A stretch of DNA of 64,000 nt from Apostichopus japonicus (taxonomy: Eukaryota; Echinodermata; Holothuroidea; Aspidochirotida; Stichopodidae). The stretch lies in NCBI RefSeq assembly GCF_037975245.1, contig NC_092569.1:37198168-37262167 (forward strand). The letters run 5' to 3'. The notes under the pieces were generated by a model. That model was not told the origin of the DNA, did no database searches, and saw nothing but the letters and a program-made list of their open reading frames with translations. The first letter of the stretch is position 1. Every line of letters starts with the position of its first letter. A program made the translations under genes and the position numbers. This document shows, in pieces, positions 13,901 to 23,886 of this stretch.

Positions 13901-16900
13901 GCAAGCTAATTCCTAGTTGAATTTCATACTGCAGATGGATAGCAGTATAAATCTAAACAGAGTCTGTGCTTACATGGTTTGATGACTGGGAATCCTGACA
14001 TAATACCACAACGATGAAAGGAAGACAGAGGGAAATTGTTTGTTGTTGGTAAATTATTTTGCATGCTCACAGTTCCTCCTGCACCTACTCTACCTGCTGC
14101 ATCTACAGTACCTAATGTACTTACCTTACCTCCTGCACCTACAGAACCGGACTGCACGTATAGTACCTCCTGCACGTACTGTACCTCCTGCACCTACAGT
14201 ACCACCTGTATGTACTGTTCCTCTTGCACCTACAGTACCACCTGTATGTACAGTACCTGATGCACTTACAGTACCTCCTGCATCTACATAACCTATAGAA
14301 CTTCCTGCACCAATAGTACCTCCTGCACTTACAGTACGTCCTGCACCTACATAACCTATAGTACCTCCTGCATGTACAGTACTTCCTGCACCAATAGTAC
14401 CTCCTGCACCTACAGTACCTCCTGATGCACCGTACCTCCTGCACGTACCATACCTCCTGCATGTACAGTACCTAGTACACTTACAGTACCTTCTGCACCT
14501 ACAGTACCTCCTACACCTACAGAACCTATAGTACCTCCTGCATGTACAGTACTTCCTGCACAAATAGTACCTCCTGCACCTACAGTACCTCCTGCATGTA
14601 TCGTACCTCCTGCACATACCGTACCTCCTGCATGTACAGTACCTAATACACTTACAGTACGTTCTGCACCTGCAGTACTTCCTGCACCTACAGAACCTGT
14701 AGTACCTCCTGCACGTTCAGTACTTCCTGCACCTACAGTACCTCCTGCACCTACAGTACCTGATGCACTTACAGTACCTCCTGCACCTACATAACCTATA
14801 GTACCTCCTGCACGTACAGTACTTCCTGCACAAATAGTACCTCCTGCACCTACAGTACCTCCTGCATGTACCGTACCTCCTGCACATACCATACCTCCTG
14901 CATGTACAGTACCTAGTACACTTACAGTACCTTCTGCACCTACAGTACCTCCTTTACCTACAGTACCTATAGTACCTCCTGCATGTACAGTACTTCCTGC
15001 ACCTATAGTTCCTCCTGCACCTACAGTACCTCACGCACATCCATTATGTATTGCACCTACAGTCCTTTTGAGACTGGTCATCTGCCAGAAAACCTTGCAA
15101 ACTTTCTTAGATATCATCCAGCGCTCTTTACCATACAACAACAACTTAAATAATATCTTTCTGATTTGGAATTTTATACCTCAAAATGATGAATATCTGT
15201 CTCATTCTCCTGGAAATCCTCAGGACTACAGAAACATTTGTCCAGTAAAAGAAGGGTATTTGATGTCTGAGCTTCTTTCAGGTCAAAAGTTACACCATCA
15301 AGGCATAAAACCGCACTCTCCTTTTTATATCCACGTATTATTAAGCTGGAAATGAACCATAAAATCAGATATCACATCCTCACAATTAACTGAAGAACAA
15401 ATGCTATTGATGTGTGGCCAAGAATTTGTCTCCTGACCATTATCAGTTTAGAGTTCTTATTTGATTTTTTAGTTGACACTGTTTATACTGTACAGTAGGT
15501 AAACAAGACTGGCCTGTAATTGTAACATGCTATTCATTTGTTAGACAATAACATGTGTCAGTAAGAAATAAATGAAGTCCTGGCTTAAAAGTGACAAGAC
15601 ATAGATAGAGGTGTGTCTAAGTGATGGCAACTGCTATAAGGAGTCAGATGTAATATCCTTGATTTAGTGACAAGACATAGAGGTGTGTCTATTAGTGATG
15701 GCAACTGCTATAAGGAGTCAGATGTAATATCCTTGATAAGTGACAAGACATAGAGGTGTGTCTATTAGTGATGGCAACTGCTATAAGGAGTCAGATGTAA
15801 TATCCTTGATTTAGTGACAAGACATAGAGGTGTGTCTAAGTGATGGCAACTGCTATAAGGAGTCAGATGTAATATCCTTGATTTAGTGACAAGACATAGA
15901 GGTGTGTCTATTAGTGATGGCAACTGCTATAAGGAGTCAGATGTAATATCCTTGATAAGTGACAAGACATAGAGGTGTGTCTATTAGTGATGGCAACTGC
16001 TATAAGGAGTCAGATGTAATATCCTTGATTTAGTGACAAGACATAGAGGTGTGTCTATTAGTGATGGCAACTGCTATAAGGAGTCAGATGTAATATCCTT
16101 GATTTAGTGACAAGACATAGAGGTGTGTCTATTAGTGATGGCAACTGCTATAAGGAGTCAGATGTAATATCCTTGATAAGTGACAAGACATAGAGGTGTG
16201 TCTATTAGTGATGGCAACTGCTATAAGGAGTCAGATGTAATATCCTTGATTTAGTGACAAGACATAGAGGTGTGTCTATTAGTGATGGCAACTGCTATAA
16301 GGAGTCAGATGTAATATCCTTGATTTAGTGACAAGACATAGAGGTGTGTCTATTAGTGATGGCAACTGCTATAAGGAGTCAGATGTAATATCCTTGATAA
16401 GTGACAAGACATAGAGGTGTGTCTATTAGTGATGGCAACTGCTATAAGGAGTCAGATGTAATATCCTTGATTTAGTGACAAGACATAGAGGTGTGTCTAT
16501 TAGTGATGGCAACTGCTATAAGGAGTCAGATGTAATATCCTTGATTTAGTTACAACACATAGAGATGTGTCTAAGTGATGGCAACTGCTATAAGGAATCA
16601 GATGTAATATCCTTGATTTAGTGACAAGACATAGAGGTGTGTCTATTAGTGATGGCAACTGCTATAAGGAGTCAGATGTAATATCCTTGATTTAGTTACA
16701 ACACATAGAGATGTGTCTAAGTGATGGCAACTGCTATAAGGATAAGTGACAAGACATAGAGGTGTGTCTAAGTGATGGCAACTGCTATAAGGAGTCAGAT
16801 GTAATATCCTTGATTTAGTGACAAGACATAGAGGTGTGTCTATTAGTGATGGCAACTGCTATAAGGAGTCAGATGTAATATCCTTGATTTAGTTACAACA

Positions 16901-19900
16901 CATAGAGATGTGTCTAAGTGATGGCAACTGCTATAAGGAGTCAGATGTAATATCCTTGATTTAGTGACAAGACATAGAGGTGTGTCTAAGTGATGGCAAC
17001 TGCTATAAGGAATCAGATGTAATATCCTTGATAAGTGACAAGACATAGAGGTGTGTCTAAGTGATGGCAACTGCTATAAGGAGTCAGATGTAATATCCTT
17101 GATTTAGTTACAACACATAGAGATGTGTCTAAGTGATGGCAACTGCTATAAGGAGTCAGATGTAATATCCTTGATTTAGTGACAAGACATAGAGGTGTGT
17201 CTAAGTGATGGCAACTGCTATAAGGAGTCAGATGTAATATCCTTGATAAGTGACAAGAAATAGAGGTGGTATTTGATATAGGCAGGGAAGATCGTAATGG
17301 TTCAGCAATTTATACTCACTTTTTGCCTTCTTCAACATAATCCATGACAGATGAATCCACTTCCACTAGTTTCATATTAGATGTATGGAAACTGTCTCCA
17401 AAGTACAAACACTGTGGCTGACCAATCAAGTCATTAGGATCCAACTTAGCAACAACAGAAATTGCTGTAACTTGCTTCAGATTTCTTCAGGACAAAAGAC
17501 AAATATCACAAACAGGGTGAACTTAACTTAATTAAAATGAATAAGTAAATATAACCTAAAGCAAAACAGATGATGACTATGATAATAATGTGCTCTATCT
17601 GCTTGGATAACAGGTTCTGGTTGTCTCAAAATGAATGTAAACAACACAAGCATTTTGATCCATAGATATCCACGGGAGAACTAAAAACTACAGTAGTGAC
17701 AGCACTTTTTAACACATCCCAACTATAACTTTGAATAAGTTTGAGCAGCTTATTGAAACCTATAAGGGGATAAAATTTCTCAGCCTGGGATCAAATTTAT
17801 CCCCATTTTCACAATTACAAAGGGAAAAAATGAAGAGGGGGTCCTGATGTTATGAATTTCCCCAGGGCCTTCTCTAGCTTACCTGAAAATTTATTGTTCT
17901 GGTCAAACGAAAGCATATTTACAATGTAATGGATTGATAAGTGTCACATGATAGATTGTGCTTATCTTTATACCGTTTTTAGTCATTGCTGCCATGTTTC
18001 ACTGATTTGTAACGAGCACTTGATAAAGCAATGCTTCAAAGGAAACAGATCCCCAACTATCAAAACACTTGATAACAATAAACTGGCGATGTGGCCGAAT
18101 GGATAAGACTGTGGCAGTCAAAGCAATGAGGCTTACAGTAGCAATCAAGAAGTTTGGGGTTCGATCCCCAGTCGGGTCATAGTAAGGTGGGTTTTGCATC
18201 CAACAAGCGCAATCTACGCATTTCCCATTAAAATGATTCTCTAAATTGAAAGATTCCAAATTTGGGATAAAATGTTGAACTGGAAGCCACCCAACATGAA
18301 AGTTGTAATCCATAAGCCCTTGCGGGTTTCTCCCACATTCGTGGTCGCTTAAGCGTCGTAAAAATAAAAACCTGATTATTGTTATCAATCACTTAATCTG
18401 TTATAGACAGAAGCAGTGTTGAAGACTCAAGTCTTGACCTTGATGTTAATGAAAGAAAATATTCATTAAGAATAAAGTACTCTCTGATATATGTGCAATT
18501 GCACAAGCTTCAAGATTTTTAGTATGGTGAAGTCCACTGTTTAGTTGTACCTTTTTCTCAATTTCACTCTGACTTTTCTACTTCCAAATAAATGAGTCAC
18601 ACAATTGTTAGGAGTGGTTTAACAAAGACATCAGCCAATGTATCTCTCAGTCTCAGTAACGTGTACAGGATTTATAAGGTGCAGTGGGGGGTGTGGGATT
18701 TCTAATTCCCAGACTGATTTATTTATAGGGCATGAAGCTTTATGAAAATACTGTTGGCGGACAAATATGTTACCAATGAGGGGTTCAGTGGCTGTGGGTT
18801 TGTTTAGACTGTATTGCCTATGTTGCGAGTCTGGGGGGGGGGGGGGGGGGGTACTCACCCAGAAGAAAATTGCATTCTGAGGCATTTACACTACAAGTAC
18901 AACTTAGGTCTGTGATTAGATTTAAACATGCATCATGGCCCCTCTTACTTAGTGCATGGATGCCATTGCTTTCACAGAGGCTTGCAGTAACTTTACTTGT
19001 TCATGAATCAATAATAATCTTATTCTAACACATGTATGTGTTTCCTACAGGAGGTTAGGCCTAGGTCTAAATATAGATTCCCTACATTAGGCAAAGTTTT
19101 GTCATTATTCATGGTACTTATCAACTTGATGGAATCCATATGCAGCTGTGAAGCTTAACTTGGATGGGTGCATGTGACGTCAAACAGCCAATGGTGCAAG
19201 TAAAAAATAAAGGAAGGGCTGGCCAAAAACTATGAAGACCAATACAACTTATGGTGCACTATATACAGGAAGTGAAAACAGTTAAGGCAAGATATTAGTA
19301 GCATCTGTGATTAGTATGAATGAGCTACAGTAGGCTTCCATCAGCTAAATTTACTAAACTAGTCCTAGCCAGGTAGTAGTAAGTAGTAGTAGTACATGTA
19401 CTTAGTAATAGTAGTACTGAAAATAGGCTAATACTAGTTAAGTTTAGTTTAGTAGAAAAAAGGTTCAGGAGAGAAACTAAAGTCCCCATTAAGGACCCTA
19501 AAGGAGAGAAAAAAACTGAAGACACAAACACTCAGAACCGGTTACAACATGCTTCAAAGGGGTATGACTAATTACCATACCTGACAATACCGGACCATAT
19601 CTGACCATACCAGACCCAACCGGAGGCAAAATAAATGACCATCAGACACCACCGGAGTCATTTTTATCATATTTTATCATAAAAATGCTGGTTATGTGTT
19701 AACATTCATCTCAAAATCGGAATTTGGGATGAATGTTGACAACAAATCTGGGTTCCGCTGGCCAATTTACCCAAATGGGGCCGGTGTAAAAAGAATCCAA
19801 GTGCCCCAGGAATCTACGTCCGCCTTCCTTTGTCCTGACGCATCAAGCCACAGTGTCCCTTTGTGCAGGATTATGTGAGAGGTTATGTAGCTAGTCAAAG

Positions 19901-21004
19901 TGAGTTCCATCACTGACGAAATGTAAGGCCGATCTCATTAATTAGTGGTGTATACTTTGATCAAAATGAGTTCCATCACTGATGATTCACTGCCGAATCT
20001 CACTGATGTAGGTAATGTCTATACCTCAAAGTTCATAAACAAGTGAATTATTTCACCCCAAATAGACTTCATAGTTTTTTGGATTCATTTAAGGATAAAA
20101 AATAAGCATTTGATAGTCCGGTGGTGTCTGATGGTCATTCATTTTGCCTCCGGTTGGGTCCGGTATGGTCTGAATGGGTCCGGTATGGTAATTAGTCATA
20201 CCGCTTCAAAGTGCTTGTCCAAAGCATTCTTAAAGGCATTGAAGACTCGCCCCAAACCACATGCGGCCATCTGAAAAAGTTTACTTTCTGTTGCTTGTAG
20301 TTGTAAGTGAAGTTTTGTTTGTGTCGCTACAAAATGCAGACAGTAATGAAACGTGATACCTTGTTATCTTTAGCTGGACCTGAGATGTCCATCACTGTGT
20401 CGTTTATACACTGTGCTGTGGGTATTGACCGCAGCTGTTTGTACTGACTGTTCACTAGTGTCTAATAACCGACGGTAGCAAGCTGTGTGTGTATTTTCTG
20501 GGATCGATGGTGGTGTCTAACACTTCTGTTACACCTTATTCGAAACTAGGTCAGAGTACCGGAATCAGACGTTTCTTTTTGCGCGAGTCTTCACACCCTT
20601 TATTCCCATTCACACTACTTACAAGTACAACATTCTCAGGCTAACCTTTCCACTCATTCACAACTGCTAGGCTTAGCAGTAGTACTACTAGTAGTACTAC
20701 ATACAACTTAAGGCTAGGACTCCAACTAGTTTACTAAATTTAGCTGACGGTAGCCTACTGTATCTCATTCATACTAAACGTTTGTCCTAACTTAAGGCTA
20801 TAGGCCTAGCCTAGAACTAGTGGTCGTACTAGTACTAGGCCTAGCAGTAGTAGTACTAGCCTAGGTCCAAGTTCTACAGTAATACTAGTAGGCCTAATTT
20901 AGTAGCAATGAGTTGAATGACTACCCTAGGCATATGACAGTTGTAGGTGCTTTTGTAGGCCTAGCCTATGTTAGAACCCACCTTTCTCTGGCATTAGGCT
21001 CCAT
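10820..21004 (-). CDS. DSCC1: DSCC1 (DCC1), N-terminal five exons; 3' part missing from view
   Basis: Sister chromatid cohesion protein DCC1. In known systems it joins CTF18 and CTF8 to form the alternative RFC clamp loader that acts with PCNA at replication forks and supports cohesion; it is nuclear. Exons in gene order are 21004-20982, 17484-17320, 15345-15180, 12278-12053 and 10958-10820. All junctions are GT-AG and the phase is kept throughout (7 codons+2 nt, 54+2, 55, 75+1, 45+2), giving 239 codons plus two bases. The family match rests on segments such as EYYELR..RP, FTDNDLLD..QAS and FWRLLDFDYEFE, which align with human DSCC1 (393 residues) in order. About 150 C-terminal residues, including the winged-helix part, are not seen and probably lie left of the window. 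Every intron except the first holds a tandem array. Confidence 0.88.
10985..11790. repeat. Tandem array, unit about 53-57 bp, about 14 copies
   Basis: Head-to-tail copies centred on CCTATGGGCCCATGGAATTG, alternating with a GATCACTGTAGTATTCAATA segment. It lies in DSCC1 intron 4, starting about 27 bp from the exon 5 acceptor. Indels of the TTTATG tract change unit length, so the open frames across it are shadows. Confidence 0.92.
12053..12278 (-). CDS. DSCC1: DSCC1 exon 4
   Basis: 75 codons plus one base, with acceptor TTGCCACAG and donor GTAAGA. It encodes HEYYELRTMRPRVQKLQHLL, an acidic linker, then FTDNDLLDVVQASQKEI. These are the best-conserved DSCC1 blocks in the window. The remaining base G joins GG of exon 5 to make Gly. 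Confidence 0.93.
12335..13425. repeat. 90-bp tandem array, about 12 copies
   Basis: Copies of a unit containing AAGAACCTGACAACTACAGA, TTTTAGGTAAATGTAATG and GCATGTCAGGTCATGTATTA. It lies in DSCC1 intron 3. The unit is 30 codons long, which produces an open minus frame of 328 codons (12305-13291) with no unique sequence. I treat that frame as an artefact of periodicity. Confidence 0.95.
13436..13617. repeat. 32-bp tandem array, about 6 copies
   Basis: Repeats of GGCCATACATATAGTGAGAA followed by CAGAGGGAACAA, directly next to the 90-bp array in DSCC1 intron 3. Confidence 0.9.
13768..13981. repeat. 107-bp direct duplication
   Basis: Two copies beginning TTACATATGCAACACATGAG, at 13768 and 13875, about 107 bp apart with a few differences. 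They lie in DSCC1 intron 3. Confidence 0.85.
14065..15065. repeat. 18-bp minisatellite, about 55 copies
   Basis: Degenerate copies of CCTCCTGCACCTACAGTA. Longer blocks recur roughly every 250-300 bp, for example the ATAACCTATAGTACCTCCTG variants. On the minus strand the frames read Gly/Ala/Thr-rich repeats with no independent sign of coding. The array sits 115 bp beyond the exon 3 donor of DSCC1. In the sense of that transcript each unit contains AGGTAC or AGGTGC, which resemble weak 5' splice sites. Confidence 0.93.
15180..15345 (-). CDS. DSCC1: DSCC1 exon 3
   Basis: Begins after TTCCAG and ends before GTATAA. Its first base completes an Asn codon with the AA left by exon 2. It encodes LIIRGYKKESAVLCLDG and TFDLKEAQTSNTLLLL, which align well with the LVIRG..AVLC..TYDLK..TSNMLL segment of vertebrate DSCC1. 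It ends in phase 0. Confidence 0.9.
15588..17265. repeat. 70-75-bp tandem array, about 23 copies
   Basis: Copies of GTGACAAGACATAGAGGTGT, GATGGCAACTGCTATAAGGA and GTCAGATGTAATATCCTTGA. They fill almost all of DSCC1 intron 2. Length varies through presence or absence of TTTA and of ATTA. Mixed ordering of variants indicates unequal exchange. Confidence 0.94.
17320..17484 (-). CDS. DSCC1: DSCC1 exon 2
   Basis: 54 codons with one base in front and two bases after. The acceptor is a T-rich tract ending CCTGAAG and the donor is GTGAGT. It encodes AKLDPNDLIGQPQCLYFGD and then SNMKLVEVD, matching the AKL..CLxFG region near the N-terminus of vertebrate DSCC1. Confidence 0.85.
18069..18388. mobile_element. 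tRNA-derived element bounded by 13-bp inverted repeats
   Basis: A tRNA-like head contains an A-box-like TGGCCGAATGG (18092-18102) and a B-box GGTTCGATCCC (18159-18169), with a long variable region as in class II tRNAs (Leu/Ser type). The acceptor strands do not pair, so this is not a working tRNA gene. The whole unit lies between TTGATAACAATAA (18069) and its exact reverse complement (ending 18388). Inverted rather than direct flanks are unusual for a SINE. It lies in DSCC1 intron 1. Confidence 0.65.
18389..19311. other. Intron 1 of DSCC1, mostly unique; 19-G homopolymer
   Basis: No exon recognised. A run of 19 G residues at 18833-18851 is the only low-complexity feature. Confidence 0.6.
19560..20202. 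mobile_element. MULE-like MITE with 9-bp target duplication
   Basis: Terminal inverted repeats of about 95 bp start GGTATGACTAATTACCATAC and carry CCGGAGGCAAAAT and GACCATCAGACACCACCGGA. The flanks are the perfect 9-bp direct repeat GCTTCAAAG (19551-19559 and 20203-20211). A 9-bp duplication with long inverted repeats is typical of the Mutator superfamily. There is no transposase. The open frame at 19696-19878 is not recognised. Confidence 0.78.
20230..20603. mobile_element. TTAA-type MITE, copy 1
   Basis: Starts TTAAAGGCATTGAAGACTCG and ends with the near reverse complement CGAGTCTTCACACCCTTTA. A clearly homologous copy lies at 60044-60407, with TTAA at both ends. The ends suggest insertion into TTAA, but the superfamily is uncertain. 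Confidence 0.7.
20982..21004 (-). CDS. DSCC1: DSCC1 exon 1 (start exon, 7 codons plus 2 nt)
   Basis: On the minus strand it reads ATG GAG CCT AAT GCC AGA GAA AG followed by donor GTGGGT. The start context is AAAATGG. The two leftover bases AG join the single first base A of the next exon to make an Arg codon, exactly the phase required. The resulting N-terminus is about as short before the AKL motif as that of vertebrate DSCC1. The exon is tiny, so the call rests on phase, position and the promoter-like sites upstream. Confidence 0.68.
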
Positions 21005-21283
21005 TTTATGTTGCATGACACTAACGCAGCCCAACAATAGTCAACGCAAAAATGGCAATAGGTGAGTAACAAACAAGTAAATGTTTGGCCTTGTACTGAC
21101 TGGGCTAGGCTTGCTTAGTAAGACCTACGTGAATTGAAATAAGCGCTGACTACTCAGTCTAGGCTTAGTTAGAGCTAGCTACTTGAATCACGAAATTGGT
21201 CATTAACTTTACTTCTCACAAACTCAAGCAAATGTCATAAGGAGGTTGCGCCTTAGAATCATAGTCTAGTCATACTATTCCGA

Positions 21284-21316
21284 TTTCCCGCGTTTACTAT
21301 CAGATAGATGACGTCA
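21284..21316 (-). promoter_or_regulatory. Probable DSCC1 promoter: E2F-type and CRE-type sites
   Basis: TTTCCCGC at 21284-21291 matches the E2F consensus and TGACGTCA at 21309-21316 is a perfect CRE palindrome. They lie about 280-310 bp upstream of the DSCC1 start codon. An E2F site fits a replication gene expressed in S phase. No TATA box was seen. The assignment is inferred from motifs and position only. Confidence 0.5.
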
Positions 21317-21599
21317 CTTTTGTGTACACACGATTGCATGCGGATATGGTAGGTACAGTGGGAGACATACACAGTTCCACATTATATACGCGATTCTGTG
21401 AGTTTCGAAAAGGAAAATACATAACAATGTTCATTTTACAAAAACTGGAACTTGTTTCAGCTGCTTGTCTGACGAACCATGAAATATGAGAGAATTTGCT
21501 GATCGTCGATGCGACTAGTGACAGACTAGTGACAACAGTAATTGGTGTGAATCCTTATGGGCGTCCATTACCGCAAAAACAAACTTATAAATATAAATT

Positions 21600-21835
21600 A
21601 CATCAAAAATAATTTAATATGAGAAAAAATAAATTTTCTCCATCAAAAATAAATTTACTCCATCAAAAATATATTTACTCCATCAAAAATATCTTCATCA
21701 AAACTAAATTCAGTCCATCAAAAAATGAATTTTCTACATCCAAAAAAAATTACTCCATCAAAAATAATTTACTAAATCACATCGAAAAATAATTTAATCC
21801 ATCAAAAATATGTTTTCATCATCAAAAATGAATTG
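21600..21835. repeat. AT-rich tandem repeat, unit about 22 bp
   Basis: About ten degenerate copies of CCATCAAAAATAAATTTACT. Confidence 0.75.
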
Positions 21836-21967
21836 ACCCTGTCGAAACTAAGTTCACCTGCACGTATTAAATCTACCCGTTCGATATAAACTCATCCCGC
21901 CAAGTCCAATTGTCCAAAGGTGGTTCAAATTTAACTCTTGATTACAGAAAGATGGTGAATCGAGACT

Positions 21968-22374
21968 ACCCAGTGGCGGAGTGTCCATACAGTCAGAGGG
22001 GCGGATGCCCCCCCCCCCGACGGTCTCAAATTGACTGCTGGCGCCCTTTTCAGATGTTTACCACTTTTTACTTATTCGCGATTATTGACTTTTTTTATTG
22101 CGCAGGTATACCTATTGACATTTGTCACATTTTGTTGGTGTAATTTTCTGACAAAATTGCGATGACACCTATTTATTCTTCGTTTATCTGCAAATTAGCA
22201 AGGCCCGGAAAGGGTCATTTCCGGCCATCTAGGGAGTATCTTTACTCAAAAAAAAATCTGTGCGCTCCGCGCAAACATGTGGTGGTGCTCCGCTTAGATA
22301 GTGTCGAAAGCGCCCCTACAGACGATAGGCTCGCCCCCCCCCCACCCCTGACCAATACCCCTAGCTTCGCCACT
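21968..22374. mobile_element. MITE nested in the gag region of the retroelement
   Basis: Short terminal inverted repeats (AGTGGCGGAG on the left, reverse complement of AGTGGCGAAG on the right) are flanked by the 6-bp direct repeat GAGACT (21962-21967 and 22375-22380). It contains two C-rich tracts and the palindrome-like TGCGCTCCGCGCA. Removing it rejoins the flanking gag-like sequence. Confidence 0.65.
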
Positions 22375-22439
22375 GAGACTTGCCAATTATGGTGCAGAAC
22401 TGCGAAATATTGCGGAACATTGTCAGTTTGGCGCAACCA

Positions 22440-22507
22440 GGGGCGGCGATCTGTTTAAAATATTGGGGGGACATGTCCCCCCGTCCCCCCCCCCATGATC
22501 GCCGCCC
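22440..22507. mobile_element. Short GC-rich foldback insert
   Basis: A 68-bp segment opens with GGGGCGGCGATC and closes with GATCGCCGCCC, with a GGGGGGACATGTCCCCCC palindrome inside. It interrupts the gag-like region. No clear target duplication was seen. Confidence 0.5.
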
Positions 22508-23295
22508 ATGGCCGCGCAACATTAGAAGATAGGGATCGTCTGGTTTGTGGCATCCGAAACAGAGGGTTTTGCTGTCAGAGCCAGCCTTAATTACCTTCAA
22601 GATTGATTAGGAAAAAGCCCAGGGTTGTGAAACTGCTAACCAAAACGCATTTGATTTACAACGTGCTACCGGATCACAACCTTCCAGACGTTTGTACCCG
22701 AGATAACTTCATCAACTGGAGTGGCAACGTAACAGCAGAAGTCAGCTTAGAGGTCGTAAATCCTGTTTCCGATGAAGAGGTTCAACCCATATACTCAGTT
22801 GTCTGTTCGAAGATGCTATACTTGTAGATATCGTGAAACTAAGGGACACATAGAAAGGGCTTGTAGGAAAAGGCGAAGTCCAAGGGAAAACCAAATGCTG
22901 AAGCATATAGATGTAACGCAGAAGTCAACCAAACCGAACATTCTCGAAAAGGACGATACCTCAGATACTGCTAACATTTATACTATGTTTCATTTTGTAG
23001 CATCTGGTTCAGGTGAACAACCAATCGTAGTTTCCATTTCTTGTGATGGTTTTGACCTTGAATGATAAGGAGGTTGATACAGGTGTTGCTTTCTCAGTGG
23101 TGGTATTGGTAAGTGAAGCTGCATATCAGCAGTGGCCCTCCAGGCATAAACCGAAAATTAACCGTTGTACAGATATTCTTCGTACCTAGTATACAGGGGA
23201 ACAAATACCTGTTCAGGGGCAACTTATGGTCGAGTATATAGATGTACAGTAAAAACCCTCCCATTGTATATACTGCCAGGTAAAGGCCCAAACCT

Positions 23296-23886
23296 ACGGA
23301 AGCGTAGAAGGGACATTGCATTGACGAGTTACCAACTTGACAAAACGACAATTATCTGCAAATTGACGAGTTGCACACTTACTACCATCTCGACAAAATG
23401 ACAAAATTCAGAAAATTGATGCATTGACGAGATAACGGATCTCGTCAATGCAACAATTTCCTGCAAATTGACGAGTTGCACACTTACTACCATCTCGACA
23501 AGATGACAAAATTCAGAAAATTGACGAGTTGACGAGATAACGGATCTCGTCAATGCATCAATTTTCTGCAAATTGACGAGATGCACACTTACTACCATCT
23601 CGACAAAATGACAAAATTCAGAAAATTGACGTTTTGACGAGATATCGGATCTCGTCAATGCAACAATTTTCTGCAAATTGACGAGTTGCACACTTACTAC
23701 GTATACCATCTTTACAAGATGACAAAATTGAGAAAATTGACGAGTTGACGAGATCCATTATCTCGTCAAAACGTCAATTTTCTGAATTTTGTCACGTTAC
23801 CATCTCGTCAACTCGTCAATTTGCAGATAATTGTCGTTTTGTCAAGTTGGTAACTCGTCAATGCAATGTTCCTTCTACGCTTCCGT
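23296..23886. mobile_element. Foldback DNA element nested in pol
   Basis: The left arm begins ACGGAAGCGTAGAAGG. The right arm is its reverse complement for about 70 bp (one mismatch seen), ending CTTCCGT. The interior has about three 120-bp subrepeats built on TTGACGAGATAACGGATCTC and CTGCAAATTGACGAG. The flanks are CCAAACCT and ACAAACCT, a 7-of-8 match. The open frames within it are translations of the repeats. Confidence 0.8.

Larger units (their letters stand above)
19312..20785. repeat. Large inverted-repeat pair enclosing other elements
   Basis: The segment from 19312 (TTAGTATGAATGAG, CAGTAGGCT, CAGCTAAATTTA, AAACTAGT) reappears as its reverse complement around 20700-20785 with a few mismatches. 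The pair encloses the MULE-like element and the TTAA MITE. It is either a larger, older foldback element or a local inverted duplication. Confidence 0.6.

Noticed and set aside
14126-14892. Glycine/threonine-rich repeat proteins on the minus strand
   Set aside because: Frames of an 18-bp minisatellite with several alternative open frames; no fixed start or end.
18084-18177. Functional tRNA gene
   Set aside because: A and B boxes are present, but acceptor strands do not pair and the segment lies inside a larger inverted-repeat element.
21052-21066. Plus-strand start exon (ATGGCAATAG followed by GTGAGT)
   Set aside because: Only ten coding bases; no downstream plus-strand exon of any gene was found before the retroelement.
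23329-23709. 126-codon minus frame with repeated VSVQLVNLQ-like blocks
   Set aside because: It is a translation of the subrepeats inside the foldback element.
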